Source: Fremontodendron californicum (lineage: Eukaryota; Streptophyta; Magnoliopsida; Malvales; Malvaceae). From it: DNA of 64,000 bases. Positions 33,467-47,222 of this stretch are shown piece after piece. The DNA lies in the NCBI GenBank assembly GCA_030761205.1, contig JAULJL010000003.1:992001-1056000 (forward strand), in the 5' to 3' direction. A program made the position numbers and the translations under genes. Each line of letters opens with the position of its first letter. The first letter of the stretch is position 1. The notes beneath the pieces were generated by a model. It searched no databases, had not been told where the DNA came from, and was given only the letters and a program-made list of their open reading frames with translations.

Positions 33467-35759
33467 AATTGATGGAAGTATTACAACAAGGTAGTAGTGG
33501 GATAGTGGCTCATCATTTTGGACTATTCAATCTCGTCAAACTACTCTTTATTTAAGTGCCAACTAATCTTGATCAAATGCTTAAAAAAGCATGCCACATA
33601 TACATTTTAAGTCCATGATTAATTATTAGATTCACCTAAATCACCTACTTTTTGGCCTCTCCTTAAAGCATTATGATGACTTTTTGGGTCCCCATAAAAT
33701 GGGGATTAATTTTCATATTAACCCTAGTCATCATACCCATTATCTATAAAATAATTGAACAAGGAGACAAAGCAACAATTTTTTCTGTCACAAACCGAAT
33801 ATAAGACACTGAACATGGCAATTAGTGATTGGAAAATAGGATTCTTCAACCATTTACCAGTTACCACCATGAAAGCAGCAATATTAAAAAAATTAAATCG
33901 GATATCAAATTGATGAGATTTATGATTATTGATTTAATTGATTCAATTAGTTGAACCGGTTAATTATATTAAAAATAAAATTTAAATATTAAATAAGTAT
34001 TAAATATAATTAATATTTAATAAAAATATGTATTTAGTTAAATGTATGATCTTTAATATAGATTCAAAAGATTAAAGGTTCAAATCTTATTACATATAAT
34101 AAATTTTTTTTAAAAAAAATTTAAAAATAAGTATAAAACCAATTTTTTCAGATTTTTTTGAATTTTTACTGATTCTTTATCGAGTCAACCGGTTCAAAAA
34201 AAATCGATTTTATGACATGTATCGAACCGAACGAACCATCAATTCATGATTCGATCGACCGATTCAATCTAGTTTTTTATTCCATGGAAAGCAGGGGACG
34301 CGCCGTGTGACTCTGACTTGGCCGGTTGGCGCCCATCGGCAGGTAAGCACTTCTTTTCTGTTTGTTTCCCCCAATCAACCTTCATGTGTTTGGGCTTTTG
34401 CTTTCCATGCCCATACGCGTGTCCAAAATAAGTTTTGTCAATAAACTAATTACGTAAAGAGCAGAAAAATAATGTTTGTTTGCAATTTGTAAGTGCGGAA
34501 TTCTAATTCTTGACCTTCAAAGTTGACGTTTTAAAAGGAGGGCATTAGCCGTTGGATCAAAGTTCGGGGCTCGTCATTTAAACTTTGTTTAAACTCTCTC
34601 AATCTCGTATTGACAATTGGTCTCAATTCTCACAAAGTTCAGTTGGGCTCCACAATCGGCCCCTCGACTCACAGCTGGCTCCATATTTCAACTTGATCAT
34701 GATGTTTCATTTTTTTAGTGGCTTAATTGGTATTATTTTAAAATTTATCCTATTAGATTCATTCACCTAAAAATACAAGATTCATTTTTTTTTATTTTTT
34801 AAGAGAAAATATAATATTAATTAAAATATTATTGAATTAAATATAATTAATTAATAATTCAATATATAATTATAATTAGACAAAGTTAATATACAATTAA
34901 ATCAAATTACATATAATATGATTTGAACCCGATCCTTAAAAGTTTTAAAGCTTGTCACTAAGCTAAAACTTCATTATATACAAGATTGATGTTTTATTGC
35001 AAATCCCAATGCAATTAGTTCCATATATCAACACGATTTACCATTTCTATGGACATAAATATTAAATCTATTACTCCATAATCCATATTCATCAAAATTA
35101 CAAATTAATGTTTGCATAAAATTATCTTTTATGAAAGTTTTAATGCCCAACTTAACTTTAGATAAATTTGAAATTAAAAGAAAAAATCTAAGGTGTCACA
35201 AACTGATTATTCAGTACTTTAGCTGAATATTGAATAAAATTTCATGAAATGGGTAGATAGAAAGCTTTGTCTAGAATAGTAGTACAAGCTCAACAAACCT
35301 GACATCAACTATCAGTCTGTCGCTCTTAATTATATTAAAACTTAAAGTTACGCCTCAACATTATTTTATATGTAGGTTTTCATCGACATAAGAAAGAGTT
35401 TGAAGATTTGTGAAGAATATTGGGGAGGGTAAAGAAAAATATGTGAATGAGGAACCCAAAGTTCTAAAAGGAATGCTATATATATATATTTTTAAATTGA
35501 TCATTAAGTAGATTAAATTCATGAATATTAAGTAGATTAAATTCATGAATATACGCAAGAGAAGAAAAAAATAATGTCTACTTTTATTTAACAATAATAA
35601 AAGTAAGAGAGAGTATATTTTTAACAAACTACTTTCAACAACAAAAAAATCAAGTCTTAAACCATGAGCTGAATTTATTATAAACTATATCATTAATTAA
35701 TTTTTGACATTATATTATTATTATTTATATTTTTAATTATGGTGTTTTAGTTATAAGTA
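32759..35759. other. Gene-free AT-rich spacer
   Basis: It contains a (TA)n tract at about 33431-33463. A degenerate foldback with AACCGGTT blocks in both orientations lies at about 33886-34282; no TSD was found. No ORF is convincing. Confidence 0.5.
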
Positions 35760-35764
35760 TAGTA

Positions 35765-36208
35765 TGTAAGATAATTGTCCGATATTTACAGGATAATGAT
35801 CATTTAATTTATTGAATATTAAATTAATATTTATCTTTTAATGGTAAACAAATCTTAACCGTTCATTTGGATACTTGATGGACGTTCCAGATTAAAGACA
35901 GAGATATATTAAATTGGTCATCTCCCTGTCCATTAGGGTTACTCAACAAAAACACGTTTACATTTAGTTTTCATGAGAAAAGCCCTGAGTAACAGAAAGA
36001 GGGATCAAAAGAGAGAAACCAATTTACTTGTAGAGATCAAGAATTCAATCATGACTTCTTCATCAGATCAGGGATTCAATCAGGATTTCTTCATCTTCCC
36101 CAAACAACCAGGTACGTTTTCTAAATGTGAGAATTATGTGTTCAAGATTCTAAAGATATTAAGTTTAATTGTTCGAATGCTTGACAATTTTATAGATCAT
36201 ATTTTACA
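35765..36208 (+). repeat. 5' LTR of the copia element (444 bp)
   Basis: Begins TG and ends CA. It lacks 20 bp that the 3' LTR has near its start (after AATTGTYCGA). Confidence 0.95.
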
Positions 36209-36210
36209 TG

Positions 36211-36222
36211 TGGTATCAGAGC
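36211..36222 (+). other. Primer binding site
   Basis: TGGTATCAGAGC, complementary to the 3' end of initiator methionine tRNA, two bases after the 5' LTR. Confidence 0.95.
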
Positions 36223-37069
36223 TATGGTTGTTGAACACCTAATTTCTCCATGAATGTTTCCTTTAGAATTTGTTTACTACATGATTCTTTTTCTTTTGTT
36301 AAGAAATTAAATCTGAAAATTATGCTACTTTTCCACGTTAGTTGCTTCTTGAGGAAAATAATGATTTAAAGGAAATGCATGTTTCTTTAGCAATGAAATT
36401 GTAGATAGTGACATGTGTCTTTTGATTAATTAGGAGGAATTCATAGATCTTTTAAGTGATTTATTCCCATATGTATGTTTACTGTTTAGGATTTATGGAG
36501 ATTCAATAATTCTCTAAATATGCCAAATTATCATGTTATATTTGTGCTATTATTATTGCAATAACTATTATGTTTATATGTATGTTTTATGTTTATATAG
36601 TTTGTTAGTCACCAAAGTGGCCAAACTAGAATGAATACATGCATAAAGAAAAATCATTTATCCATAATATTACGAAATGCTTATTAGTGAAAATTAAATG
36701 GATAGATGAACGTTCAGTAATCATGAGATTTCAGATTTTTACCCAAAAGTAAATCTATTATTCTATGAATAGTGAGCATGATTGAGGTAAATTAATATTT
36801 TGGTCAAATATATATTTGTATATCCAAAGATAGCATGTATGTTTAATATTTTAATTGCTTGATAAATGTTGATATTGGCATTTAATTAATGTTTAATGAT
36901 AGTATATCATAGTATCTACCCAAGGGAGAACTATGTTATGCTTGATTGTTATATCTGAATTCATGAAGTGAATGTATTTTCATTTTGAGCAATTATGTAT
37001 TATTTGCAATTGTTTCACTTCATTCGCATGCTTCATCTGTTACCATATTAATTTAATGGTTTCAACTTC

Positions 37070-40000
37070 TCTGAATGGTGCAAACAAGTCAAGTTTCACT
37101 TAGGTGTGTTGGATCTTGACTTAGCACTATTGAAAGATGAACCTGCTACTATTACGGATTTAAGCAGTGGGGAAGAGAAGTTACACCATAAGGCATGGGA
37201 ATGGTCTAACAGATTGAGTTTTATGTTTCTGCGAATGACTATTGCCAACAACATTAAGACCACTATTCCATAAATAGAAAGTGCAAGAGAATATCTTAAG
37301 TTTGTGGATGAACGTTTTCGTTCTGAAGACAAGTCACTTACTGGTACTCTGATGGCACAACTCGACCATAAAGTTTAATAGGTCGAGAGGTGTGCAAGAG
37401 CACATTATTGAGATGACAAATATTGAAGCAAGGCTAAAATCCTTGGGGATGACGGTGGATGACTCATTCTTAGTTCAATTTATTTTGAACTCATTGCCTC
37501 CTAAATATGGGCCTTTTCAAATTAATTATAACACTATTAAGGACAAGTGGAATATTAATGAATTGACAGTATGCTTGTTTAGGAGGAAACAAGACTGAAA
37601 AATCAAGAGAGTCATTCCATTAACCTCATGGGTCAAAGAGCTGGTAAAGGACTTAAGGTCAAGACCAACAAGTTTAAGAAGAAGAAAGTGCCTACTAAAG
37701 ATTCTGAGGTTGATAAGAAGGAATAAATGTCAGATAGGTGTCACTTTTTTAAGAAAGTTGAGCACTATCAAAAAGTTTCCCGAAACGTAAAGCTTGGTTC
37801 GAAAAGAAAAGTAATCTTAATGCTTTTGTATGTTTCGAATCAAACTTAACTGAAGTTCCTTATAATACTTGTGACTTGATTCTGGTGCTACTACTCATGT
37901 ATCCAACATGATGTAGGGATTCCTTACGATCCAAACCACAAACCCAACTAAAGATTTTTTATTCAAGGGGAATCGCATGAAGGCTCCGATTGAAGGTATA
38001 GAGACTTATCATTTGGTCTTAGACACTAGCTGTCATCTAGACCATTACAGACTCTATATGTACCTTCAGTAACTAGGAATTTAATTTCCTTTCAAAACTT
38101 GATATATTTGGGTTTGATGTTAAGTTTGGACATGGTTGTTTTAGTTTGTTTAAGAATATTAATTTTGTTAGTTCTGGTATTCTTACTGATGGTTTATATA
38201 AACTGAAACTTGATCATAATTTTGTTGTATCCCTACTTACTGTTCATAACAATGTTGGAATTAAGCGTAGTATGCTAATGAAAGTTCTGCTTACTTGTGG
38301 CATAGGTGTTTGGGTTATATATCCAAATAAAGGTTACAAAGATTAGTAAAGAATGAGATTTTGCCAAATCTAAATTTTATTTATCTTGACATATGTTTGG
38401 ATTAAATTAAGGGAAAGCAAACCAATCACAGTAAGAAAGGTGTCACAAGAAGTACCCAGCTTCTTGAAATTATACACCGATATATGTAGTCCTTTCGATG
38501 CTCCATCCTTTAGTAGAGAAAAGTATTTTATCATTTTTATCGACGATTTTCATGTTATGGATATGTCTACTTGCCTAATGAAAAATCTCAAACAGCAAAT
38601 GCTCTTGAAGTATATGTGAATGAGGTTGAAAGGCAATTAGACATGAAAGTGAAAATCATAAGATTTGATAGAGGTGGTGAATATTATGGGAAACATAATA
38701 AATCAGAACAATATCTAAGTCCATTTGCAAAGTTTCTCGAAAAACGTGGCATATGTGCGCAATACACTATGCCAGGCACACCTCAACAAAATGGTGTGAC
38801 AGAAAGGCGTAACCGGACATTAATGGATATGGTTAGGAGTATTATGAGCAACTCCACATTACCCAAATCCTTGTGGATGTATGCGCTTAAAACCGCCATG
38901 TATTTATTAAACATGGTTTCTTGTAAGGTAGTCTCAAAAACTTATTTTGAACTGTGGATTGGAAGGAAACCTAGTTTAAGGCATATACATATTTGGGATT
39001 GTCAAGCGAAAGCAATAATTTATAATCCACATGAAAAGAAATTCGATTCTCGAACGATTAGTGGTTACTTTATTGGTTACCCTGAGAAATCCAAAGGGTA
39101 TAGATTTTATTGTCCAAACCATAATCCAAGAATAGTTAAAACTAATAATGCTAGATTCCTTGAAAATGGTGAAGTTAGTGGGAGTAATGAATGGCAAGTT
39201 GAGGACATACATGAAATCGAGGTTGATGTTTCTTTACCCGTAAATATCCTTTTATCCACAACCATTTCAAATATTGTTCCAGCTGTTGAAGAACGTTTTC
39301 ACAATGTTGAACAACATTTGAATGATGAAACTCCTCAAGAAGAAACTAACCCACATGGATCTGATGTAAATGAATCACAAGGAATGCCATTAAGAAGATC
39401 TCAAAGAGAAAGAAAATTGGCTATTCCATATGATTACGTGGTTTATTTGCAAGAGTCAGATTTTGATATTGGAATCTATAAAGATACGATTTTTTTTTTC
39501 ACAAGCCATAAAAAGTAATGAGTCTGACAAATGGTTAGATGCCATGAAAGAGACATTTTCACCAGTTTTAAAGAAAGACTCATTAAGAATTATTATGGCA
39601 TTGGTAGCTCATTATGATTTAGAGTTACATTAAATGGATGTGAAAACAGACTTCTTAATGAGAACTTGAGGAAGAAGTTTATGTGCATCAACCTGAAGGT
39701 TTCTCAGTAGAAGAGAAAAAGGTCATATGATGCGTAAGCTTAAGAAGTCAATATATGAACTTAAACAAGCTTCCCGACAATGGTATATCAAGTTCAATGA
39801 TACTATAATGTCTTTTGGATTTAAGGAAAACACTGTTGATCGGTGTATATACCAAAAGATCAGTGGGAGCAAGTTTATTTTCTTAGTTCTATATGTTGAT
39901 GACATTTTACTTGCTGTTAATGATTTAAGCATATTGCATAAGACGAAAGATTTTCTCTCTAAAATTTTTGAAATGAAAGATATATGAGAGCAATCTTAAG

Positions 40001-40800
40001 TGACAGGAATTAAAATATTCTGTGATAGATCACAGGGACTGTTAGGATTGTCTAAGAAAAGATATATCGAAAGAATTTTAGAGAGATTTAATATGGATAA
40101 ATTTAGTCTCATGCAATGTCGAAAGAATAATGTAGAGGGAATGGAATCAATTCCATATGCTTCTGTTGTGGGCAGTTTGATGTATGTACAAACTTGCATA
40201 AGATCTGATATTATCTTTGCGATCGAAATGCTGGGTAGGTATCAAAGTAATCCTGAAATGGATCACTGGAAAAATTACAAAAAAGGTTCTAAGGCACCTA
40301 TAAGGAACAAAGAATTGCATGCTCATGTATAGAAAATCCAACCACCTAGAAGTGATTGGATATTCGGATTCATTTTTTGCTGGATGCCTTGATAACTGAA
40401 TGTTCACTTTTCATTATCTGTTTCTATTAGTTGAAGGAACAATATCATGGAAAAGTGCTAAGCAATCTGTCATTGCTTCATCCACTATGGAAGCAGAGTT
40501 TGTGGCATGTTTTAAAGCCACAATCCATGTATTATGGATGCGGGATTTTATTTCAGGGCTTGGGATAGTCGACACCATTACCAAATCGCTGAAAAATGTG
40601 TTGTGATAATTCTGCAATAGTATTCTTCTTCAAAAATGACAATTAAAGTATTTTATCGTTAACGAGGAGGTTCAGAAACAAAGAGTGTCTATTGAGCACA
40701 TTAGAACTGATCTATGATTGCAGATCCGTTAACTAAGGGTTTACAACCTAAGACATTTAAAGAACATGTACATAGAATGGATCTTGGTTGTATTGATGAA
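37070..40800 (+). pseudogene. Copia gag-pol remnant, many stops and frameshifts
   Basis: Gag starts near 37070 (FSEWCKQVKFHLGVLDLDLA) and continues in pieces to about 37600 (MTNIEARLKSLGMTVDDSF). A degenerate zinc knuckle is near 37740 and a protease LDSGATTH motif near 37880. The integrase core is best preserved at 38571-39518: FDRGGEYYGK, then TPQQNGVTERRNRTLMDMVR. RT follows in fragments with the YVDD box near 39890-39905. RNase H is near 40440-40600 (ISWKSAKQSVIASSTMEAEF). Breaks occur in every domain, with in-frame stops and shifts between about 37130 and 40410. It cannot encode a working polyprotein. Confidence 0.93.
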
Positions 40801-41169
40801 TAATGTGTTTATGATGCTTTTGACACTCTGAGCTCAATGATATGTTTCTGACATGCATTATTGAATTTTCTATTTCTCATAAGGTGTGCACATAATTTGT
40901 ATTTTAAGTTAATAAGAAAGTCTCTATGAGACATTACTGTAGACGATGAATGAATATACATATTCTGCTTATGTACCTACTATGGTAAGTTACAAGTGTA
41001 GTGGTATATGTAAGGAAGTATATGATCCAAATAATGTACGACCGCCATAACTCGCACTTAGGGATTTATCATAATATGGTAATTATGATGAACATTATGA
41101 AGAGATTTGTTATTTTATGCGCATTATAATGTTTATGCTATTAAAGTTTAATGTTATTGGATCATCGGA

Positions 41170-41182
41170 CCAAGTGAGAGAA
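41170..41182 (+). other. Polypurine tract before the 3' LTR
   Basis: The sequence CCAAGTGAGAGAA immediately precedes the TG of the 3' LTR; it is purine-rich and correctly placed for plus-strand priming. Confidence 0.65.
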
Positions 41183-41646
41183 TGTAAGATAATTGTTCGA
41201 GATTAATGTTAGTGATCTGATATTTACATGATAATGATCATTTAATTTATTAAATAATAAATTAATATTTATCCTTTAATGGTAAACAAATCTTAACCGT
41301 TCATTTGGATACTTGATGGACGTTCCAGATTAAAGACAGAGATATATTAAATTGGTCCTCTCCCTGTCCATTACGGTTACTCAACAAAAACACGTTTATA
41401 TTTAGTTTCCATCAGAAAAGCCTTGAGTAACAGAAAAATGGATCAAGGGAGAGAAACCAATTTACTTGTAGAGATCAGGGATTCAATCATGACTTCTTCA
41501 TCAGATCAGGGATTCAATCAGGGTTTCTTCATCTTTCCCAAACAACCAGGTACGTTTTCTAAATGTGAGAATTATGTGTTCAAAATTTTAAAGATATTCA
41601 GTTTAATTATCCGAATGCTTGACAATTTTATAAATCATGTTTTACA
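41183..41646 (+). repeat. 3' LTR of the copia element (464 bp)
   Basis: Same ends as the 5' LTR, with a 20-bp segment (GATTAATGTTAGTGATCT region) absent from the 5' copy. Confidence 0.95.
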
Positions 41647-43014
41647 TAGTAGCCATAACAACTAATAACAAGTATTTTAAAAATTCATAAGAAAGAAAAA
41701 TGAACGTGCAAATTGCAATTTCTTAATTATTAGATTCTTTTTTTTTTCTTTGTGCAAACGAATAAATTTTTAATCTAAAAATTTTAGGTCAAAATGTTTG
41801 AATGATAGCTGTGGATCAGTGGATGATCCCTTATTTGATTTTGCCCTAATCACATTTTTTTTTCTTTTTTGATGAAAATATGTTTCATTAAACAAACTTA
41901 GGGAACATCCAAAATGATAATATAAATATACAAAAGATCACCAAACAAACATTAGCAAATAACCATAGCTCATGCGTGCGTCAAATGATTCTTCCTCATG
42001 ATCATGATCAATGAAAGAAAATTTCTTAAAAATAATAGCAATTCTTAAAATCTTTGTTCCATAATTTCGTAAAATAATATATTAAGAGAATTAGATAAAG
42101 AAAGAATAATTTGGTGCTGAGACGGTCACATCGATCCGATCATAATTAATCTCCAAACCTCAATAATTCAGTCAGATAATGCATCAACAAAGACTTAGGG
42201 TTTGATGCCATGTGGTCCTAAGGACACATATGAGAAGCACTTGTTGAAGAAGGTTAGCTAGCTGCCTGCAAGGCTGCAACACAGCAGCAAAAAGGCAGGC
42301 GTACGTGTAGTCCATTACATACATACAGGTGGGACCTAAGTTCCATTTCAAATTCGATCGAGTTGGTAGTGACAAATATCTTTGCCTATATATATCTTTG
42401 TTTTGATTACTCACAAGTGCAATGAACGTTGAATCATTGGAGCTTGAAAAGGAATAAATTTGCTTGATTGACAAAACTTTTATCAGTTTAGTGCTTTCTG
42501 AGATCCTGTTTTGACACATCAATATCACATCAGTGATTCTTTTGCATGATGAGGGGCTGTCGGCAAACAGGACTCTGATGTTTGTTTTGCCTTTAATATG
42601 CAATGCCACCTTGATTTTGATAGCATATAATATAGCAATGAAAGTTACTTTTCTAATTGAAATTATAAAGATAAATGTCCCCAAAAAAAGTCACCCAAAA
42701 TTACAAACATTAGTTACTAAATAGGCACAATAAAATATTTAAAGCCAGGTCAGAGCGTGCAATACTTGAAAAGGTCTAGAAGTGTCTAAGATCCTTAAGC
42801 ACAAAGAGAGTTGTAAGTATTTATGAGCTGGATCGGATTGCGACCCTATTTTGCTAGCCCTTAAAAGGTATTCTTTAATATTAGTTAAGATTTGGTGGTA
42901 TTTTTCTGGCATGAATCGGGTTAGGTCACGCGCTATGAAGCAAACTCAAACGAAAATTGACGTGAAATTGTAAGCCAAGCCAGAGCAGCTTCTACAGAAT
43001 AAGCTTGTACACCT

Positions 43015-43180
43015 CAGTTTTCATTCTTAGGCGTATAAAAATGCTTCATCTTCCCGCCGGCTTTCTATGGATCTCTTTAATGTTGGATCTTAATTGGGCC
43101 TATTAAAATGGTTAATCTTCTCAGTGGCTCTTTAACGTTTGGGTTCTAATTAAAAGGTTTCAAGATACAATTGGCACTTC
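43015..43180 (+). repeat. Dispersed repeat, copy B (partner of 25698-25885)
   Basis: Carries TTCATTCTTAGG, GGATCTCTTTAATGTT, GGGCCTATTAAAATGGTT and CAATTGGCA in the same order as copy A, without the full internal duplication. Confidence 0.75.
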
Positions 43181-43197
43181 ATATTTATGGAAAAACA

Positions 43198-43310
43198 AAT
43201 TTTCTTTTTTAAGTTTGCAGGAATTCTCAAATCCATTCGATGGTATTTGAAGTTTACTTAATTAATGATGATATTTTTTATGTTTGTATTTTTAAATTAG
43301 TTCGATCATT
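43198..43310 (+). repeat. Second dispersed repeat, copy B (partner of 32638-32758)
   Basis: TTTTTTAAGTTTGCAGGAATT through AAATTAGTTCGATCAT, directly after the other dispersed repeat. Confidence 0.8.
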
Positions 43311-46300
43311 ATACCAAATTTGCTGCAAAATCAAACAAGCAAATTTGGAACTAGTAACTTGTGAATTGGAGATAGTTGACTGCAACTACACAAAAGCATT
43401 TTCATCTAATAGAAATCGATCGTCAAAAATCAAAATCTTATTTTTCAATGCCTCATCTTGCATGCATATATATCCAAAGAGAGTTAAAACTGAAATTTTG
43501 TATAACTGTCTAATACCTTCAAAAGTCTTGTGCTTAATTAGTAGCAGTATCAACGTTCTTTCCGCCTTCATAAAGTTATTATCCTGCGACAGAAGTAAAA
43601 ATACCATGTCGACAGTCAAATATGATCCAATGCATGTAAAACAAGAACTTAAGAAATCCCTAATTTCCCTGACAGTTACTTATAAGTTGATATATACCAG
43701 CTGGGAACAAATTGCAGTTTTCTTCTTCTTCTTCTCTTCATTCCATCTCAAGAGTATAGCTTCTTCATAACATGAAGCACATGCGATTGTCTAGACAATT
43801 TCTAGACATTGGTTATAAAAAACCACAAATTATGTCTGATGCTTAAAAATCACGGCCATCAGGCAACCGCTATAGCTAATATCCTTGATATCACGATTCA
43901 AACAAAGAGTTCCAATATGGATTTGGATAATCAGACAGACAGACACAAATTTTCTGAAATAAAAGGCACCCAACTGGTATAGTCTCTATTATTTTGTTTC
44001 AAGGAAGCAAAGATTTCTAAGCAGGTCTTGTCCCTGAAATTCAAGCAATAAGCACATATGGTTAATGAATCTGTCGGGTTTTCAAGCCAACATAGTGAAG
44101 CAGTTCTTAATGAATTTCAAGTTCACAATAATGGTAGTATTAAAATTTTCTCCTATAAAATTATTTTCTAGAAACTGCACCTGCAATTTAATGAAGACAT
44201 TAGCTGCTCAACATATCTCTACGCAGCCTTAGATAAGGAGGATCCCTTTTCCCTTCTTCTCTTCTCTAACCTACATTTAGAGGCCAATCACTATTTAATT
44301 GCAGTTTACTGTCAAAAACAAGAATGAAATATTTCTACATTAAATTGATATAAAATGTACTATGGAAGAGCCAAAGAGGGATCAATTACTTATAATTTAA
44401 ATAAAAGAAATATTATCACTCATAAATATGAATAATGGACAAAATTCAAATTGATATATTGTGCTAAAATATTGTTTCCTATTTAAAAGATTTAGAATGT
44501 ACTCCAATGTTATATAAAACCCATCTTTAATTGCCAAAACAATTAAGAAGAAATTAAGTGGTACAAATATTTTAATTAGAGTGTAGCACTTCATTTGAAA
44601 GAATTCAGGCCATAAAACATGCACACAATATCACCTCCATGGACAATACTTGATTTGGTCGCATGTTGATCGATCATAAATCAGTTTTCAACTCTTGTAA
44701 ACATGGGAAATGTTATGAAGTAAAGGATCAGGAAAAGAGACCATCTCTCCCGGCCAAAACTTTTTTTTTTCTTGGTTAAGATTAAGAAATTAAAAACCCC
44801 ACAACCTAATAGTAAGAAGACTCTAATCTCAAAACCACAACTTGATTTACCATATTTCCATATTTGCATGAACTGATTCAAAACTTTTAAAAGAAATTAC
44901 TATCTTTAAGGATTTCAACATTGTTCCAAGCACTATATATTATGCTTTGAAATCATGCAATTTTCATGAATTACTATAAATGCTGTGCAAAGGTAACTAA
45001 TGACCTTTCTAAAGCTTGCAGATGGATTAGTCTCTTTTGAAAACCAATCGGAATTAGCCTAAACACAGCTGGGTTCACTCCAGGGTGTTTGACTTCATTG
45101 TAGGGGATTTACAGATAGAGATCAGTAAATTAGGCCATGATTAAAGCAATAGAAATGGAATACTTGTAATTAAGGACAAATTAAGTTACCAATTAAGTTG
45201 CAAGATAGTCCGAAACTAGAAATATAGCTCCTCATATGTACTTGCATCTTCAATGCACCCGATGCGTACCCGAGCACAGCATCATTCTGCTCCGAACAAA
45301 CAGATCAAATATATATTCATGTGATTAATCTCCAACAGGTTTGAGTCTTTTTGAGATCTAGTTAAAAGTTGTAGGAGAGATTAATCTATCACAAGTGCAA
45401 TGTCTTGAGCCTTATAAAAACAATCACACCCAGAAACCTGAATCGATATTATAAGTGCAATGTTTCAGACATATCATCAGTTTTAATCATTTTTCCCTTT
45501 TTTTATCTATTAATTTGATGCATTTCTGTCAAAAAAATGTAAGAGCTTCTCAAAACACTAAGGAAGCAGCCTATTTTAATGCTATCCACGTACAAAACAA
45601 AAAGTATATCACCTATCATTGATAAAAGCTGCATTCACGCTGCCATATTGCCCTAAAATAGATTCCGAGCAAAGGACGACGACAAAAGTTGCATGACTTT
45701 TAAGAATTATAAAAGCTGGTCTAGCTGAATATGCAGATAGGCTGACATCAAGGAACCCACAATTTTTACCATCTATATAAAGTCATTTGTGGTTTGTATA
45801 ATTGGAGTGTGAAAAATACAGAATAATTTTCATTGCACTAAGTAATAAAAGCTGTAAAAGCAAAAACCCACTCAAATAAAGCAGCCCATCTAGCTTGTTT
45901 ATAATTATATTAGTGAAATGAGTAAATTATGATATACTTGTTTAGTATTGTAGCTTTTCAATGTTTTCTTACTTGTTTTCAATACAGCAATGGGAGAAGA
46001 ATTAATACTGCATGGCATTGGCCAGTAAAATGATGGTTGTAGAAAAGTAGTGAAGTAAAACAAAATAATTAAGATCAGAAAATTTCAAGATTTAGATGTT
46101 TCTTAATTCAGACATATACCGTTGGGACAATGCTTCAGCTGCCATCAGTAATCCTTTTCTTGAGAACAAAAGGTTGAACGAAATGGAAGATTAAAGGAAA
46201 GCCTGGAAGAAAAAAGAAATAAAATAAGAAAAATTATTCATAATTTACAGGTGGAGAGTAGATATCTAATTAATGAGAGTAAAATTGGACTAGCTAAGGA

Positions 46301-47177
46301 GGTGGATTACATGGGGCAAGGTTCTGCCTATGGAATATATAAACCCTGCAAATAAAAGTAACCACAAATGGTTAAATTGATATAAGTTATCATGTAAGCA
46401 GACACCGCGATTTGTTTAATTCAAGCACAATATACTATACTATTAATTTTAATTAAAAACCTTTAAATCAGAATTCTTCTATTCTCCTACATTATTTATT
46501 TTATGAAATATAATTTAGGATATGATTACCAGTGTATAATATCTAATCAAAATGCAAAGCCTAAAAATTTCAATCGTATTTCTATAGAAACATATACTCT
46601 AGAATCGTATTCCTAACTTGAAAATTTTCTTCTTTTTCCCATTGCAAGATAAACATTATATAAAAAGCCTTCAGTATCATATATTTGTAGAGTGCTTATC
46701 CTCTTCTTTTTGACATTTTCAGGGAGGGATTTGAAGAGGTCAGTGCTTTAGGTATGCTATACAGAAAACCAGAATTGGTTCTTAACATTGATGCACCCAA
46801 TTACTTATCTTCAAACCATTGGAATAATACATTAATTTTACATGGATAAAAACTCTATCTTTATTTGCATGTAATCAAAAAGTTAAAATATCTTTATCAG
46901 AATTTAGCACCCCCACACCCAACAAAAAATACAAAGAAAAAAGAATACAATTTCATCAAATTCCATGCTCCTTAATAAATGATTATATTGCATTTGCATC
47001 CTTAAGGCATGTATAATATTGCATGTGTAATCAAGAACAACAAATCTAGCTATAGGACCAACTAGAGTCAATTAAATTATTAAAAAAAGAAGAATATAAT
47101 AATTGTCTCCAATAGAACTATATATATAAAAAAAGTTAAGATTGATTGCTGAATACTTAAGATGAGGGAAATGTGCT

Positions 47178-47180
<3 letters not shown>

Positions 47181-47220
<40 letters not shown>
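47181..47220. repeat. (TA)20 microsatellite
   Basis: Forty bases of perfect TA dinucleotide. Confidence 0.97.

Positions 47221-47222
<2 letters not shown>

Larger units (their letters stand above)
35765..41646 (+). mobile_element. Ty1/copia LTR retrotransposon, nearly full length, inactive
   Basis: A complete insertion of 5.88 kb with a 5-bp target duplication, TAGTA, at 35760-35764 and 41647-41651. LTRs start TGTAAGATAATTG and end TTTTACA. The order gag, protease, integrase, RT, RNase H defines copia. The two LTRs differ at about 26 sites over 444 aligned bp by eye, plus one 20-bp indel, so the insertion is not recent. Confidence 0.96.

Noticed and set aside
33886..34282. AACCGGTT-rich foldback as a complete transposon
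   Set aside because: Inverted similarity is patchy and no target duplication could be found; mentioned only in the spacer entry.
42184..42684. 166-codon minus-strand ORF
   Set aside because: No conserved motif and no splice or promoter context; composition like its non-coding surroundings.
43240..43770. 176-codon plus-strand ORF
   Set aside because: It has no recognisable domain and an unlikely composition, and it begins inside a dispersed repeat shared with 32.6 kb; taken as chance.
47181..47220. Long TA tract as a replication origin or matrix attachment site
   Set aside because: Such microsatellites are common in AT-rich plant DNA; nothing else supports a function.
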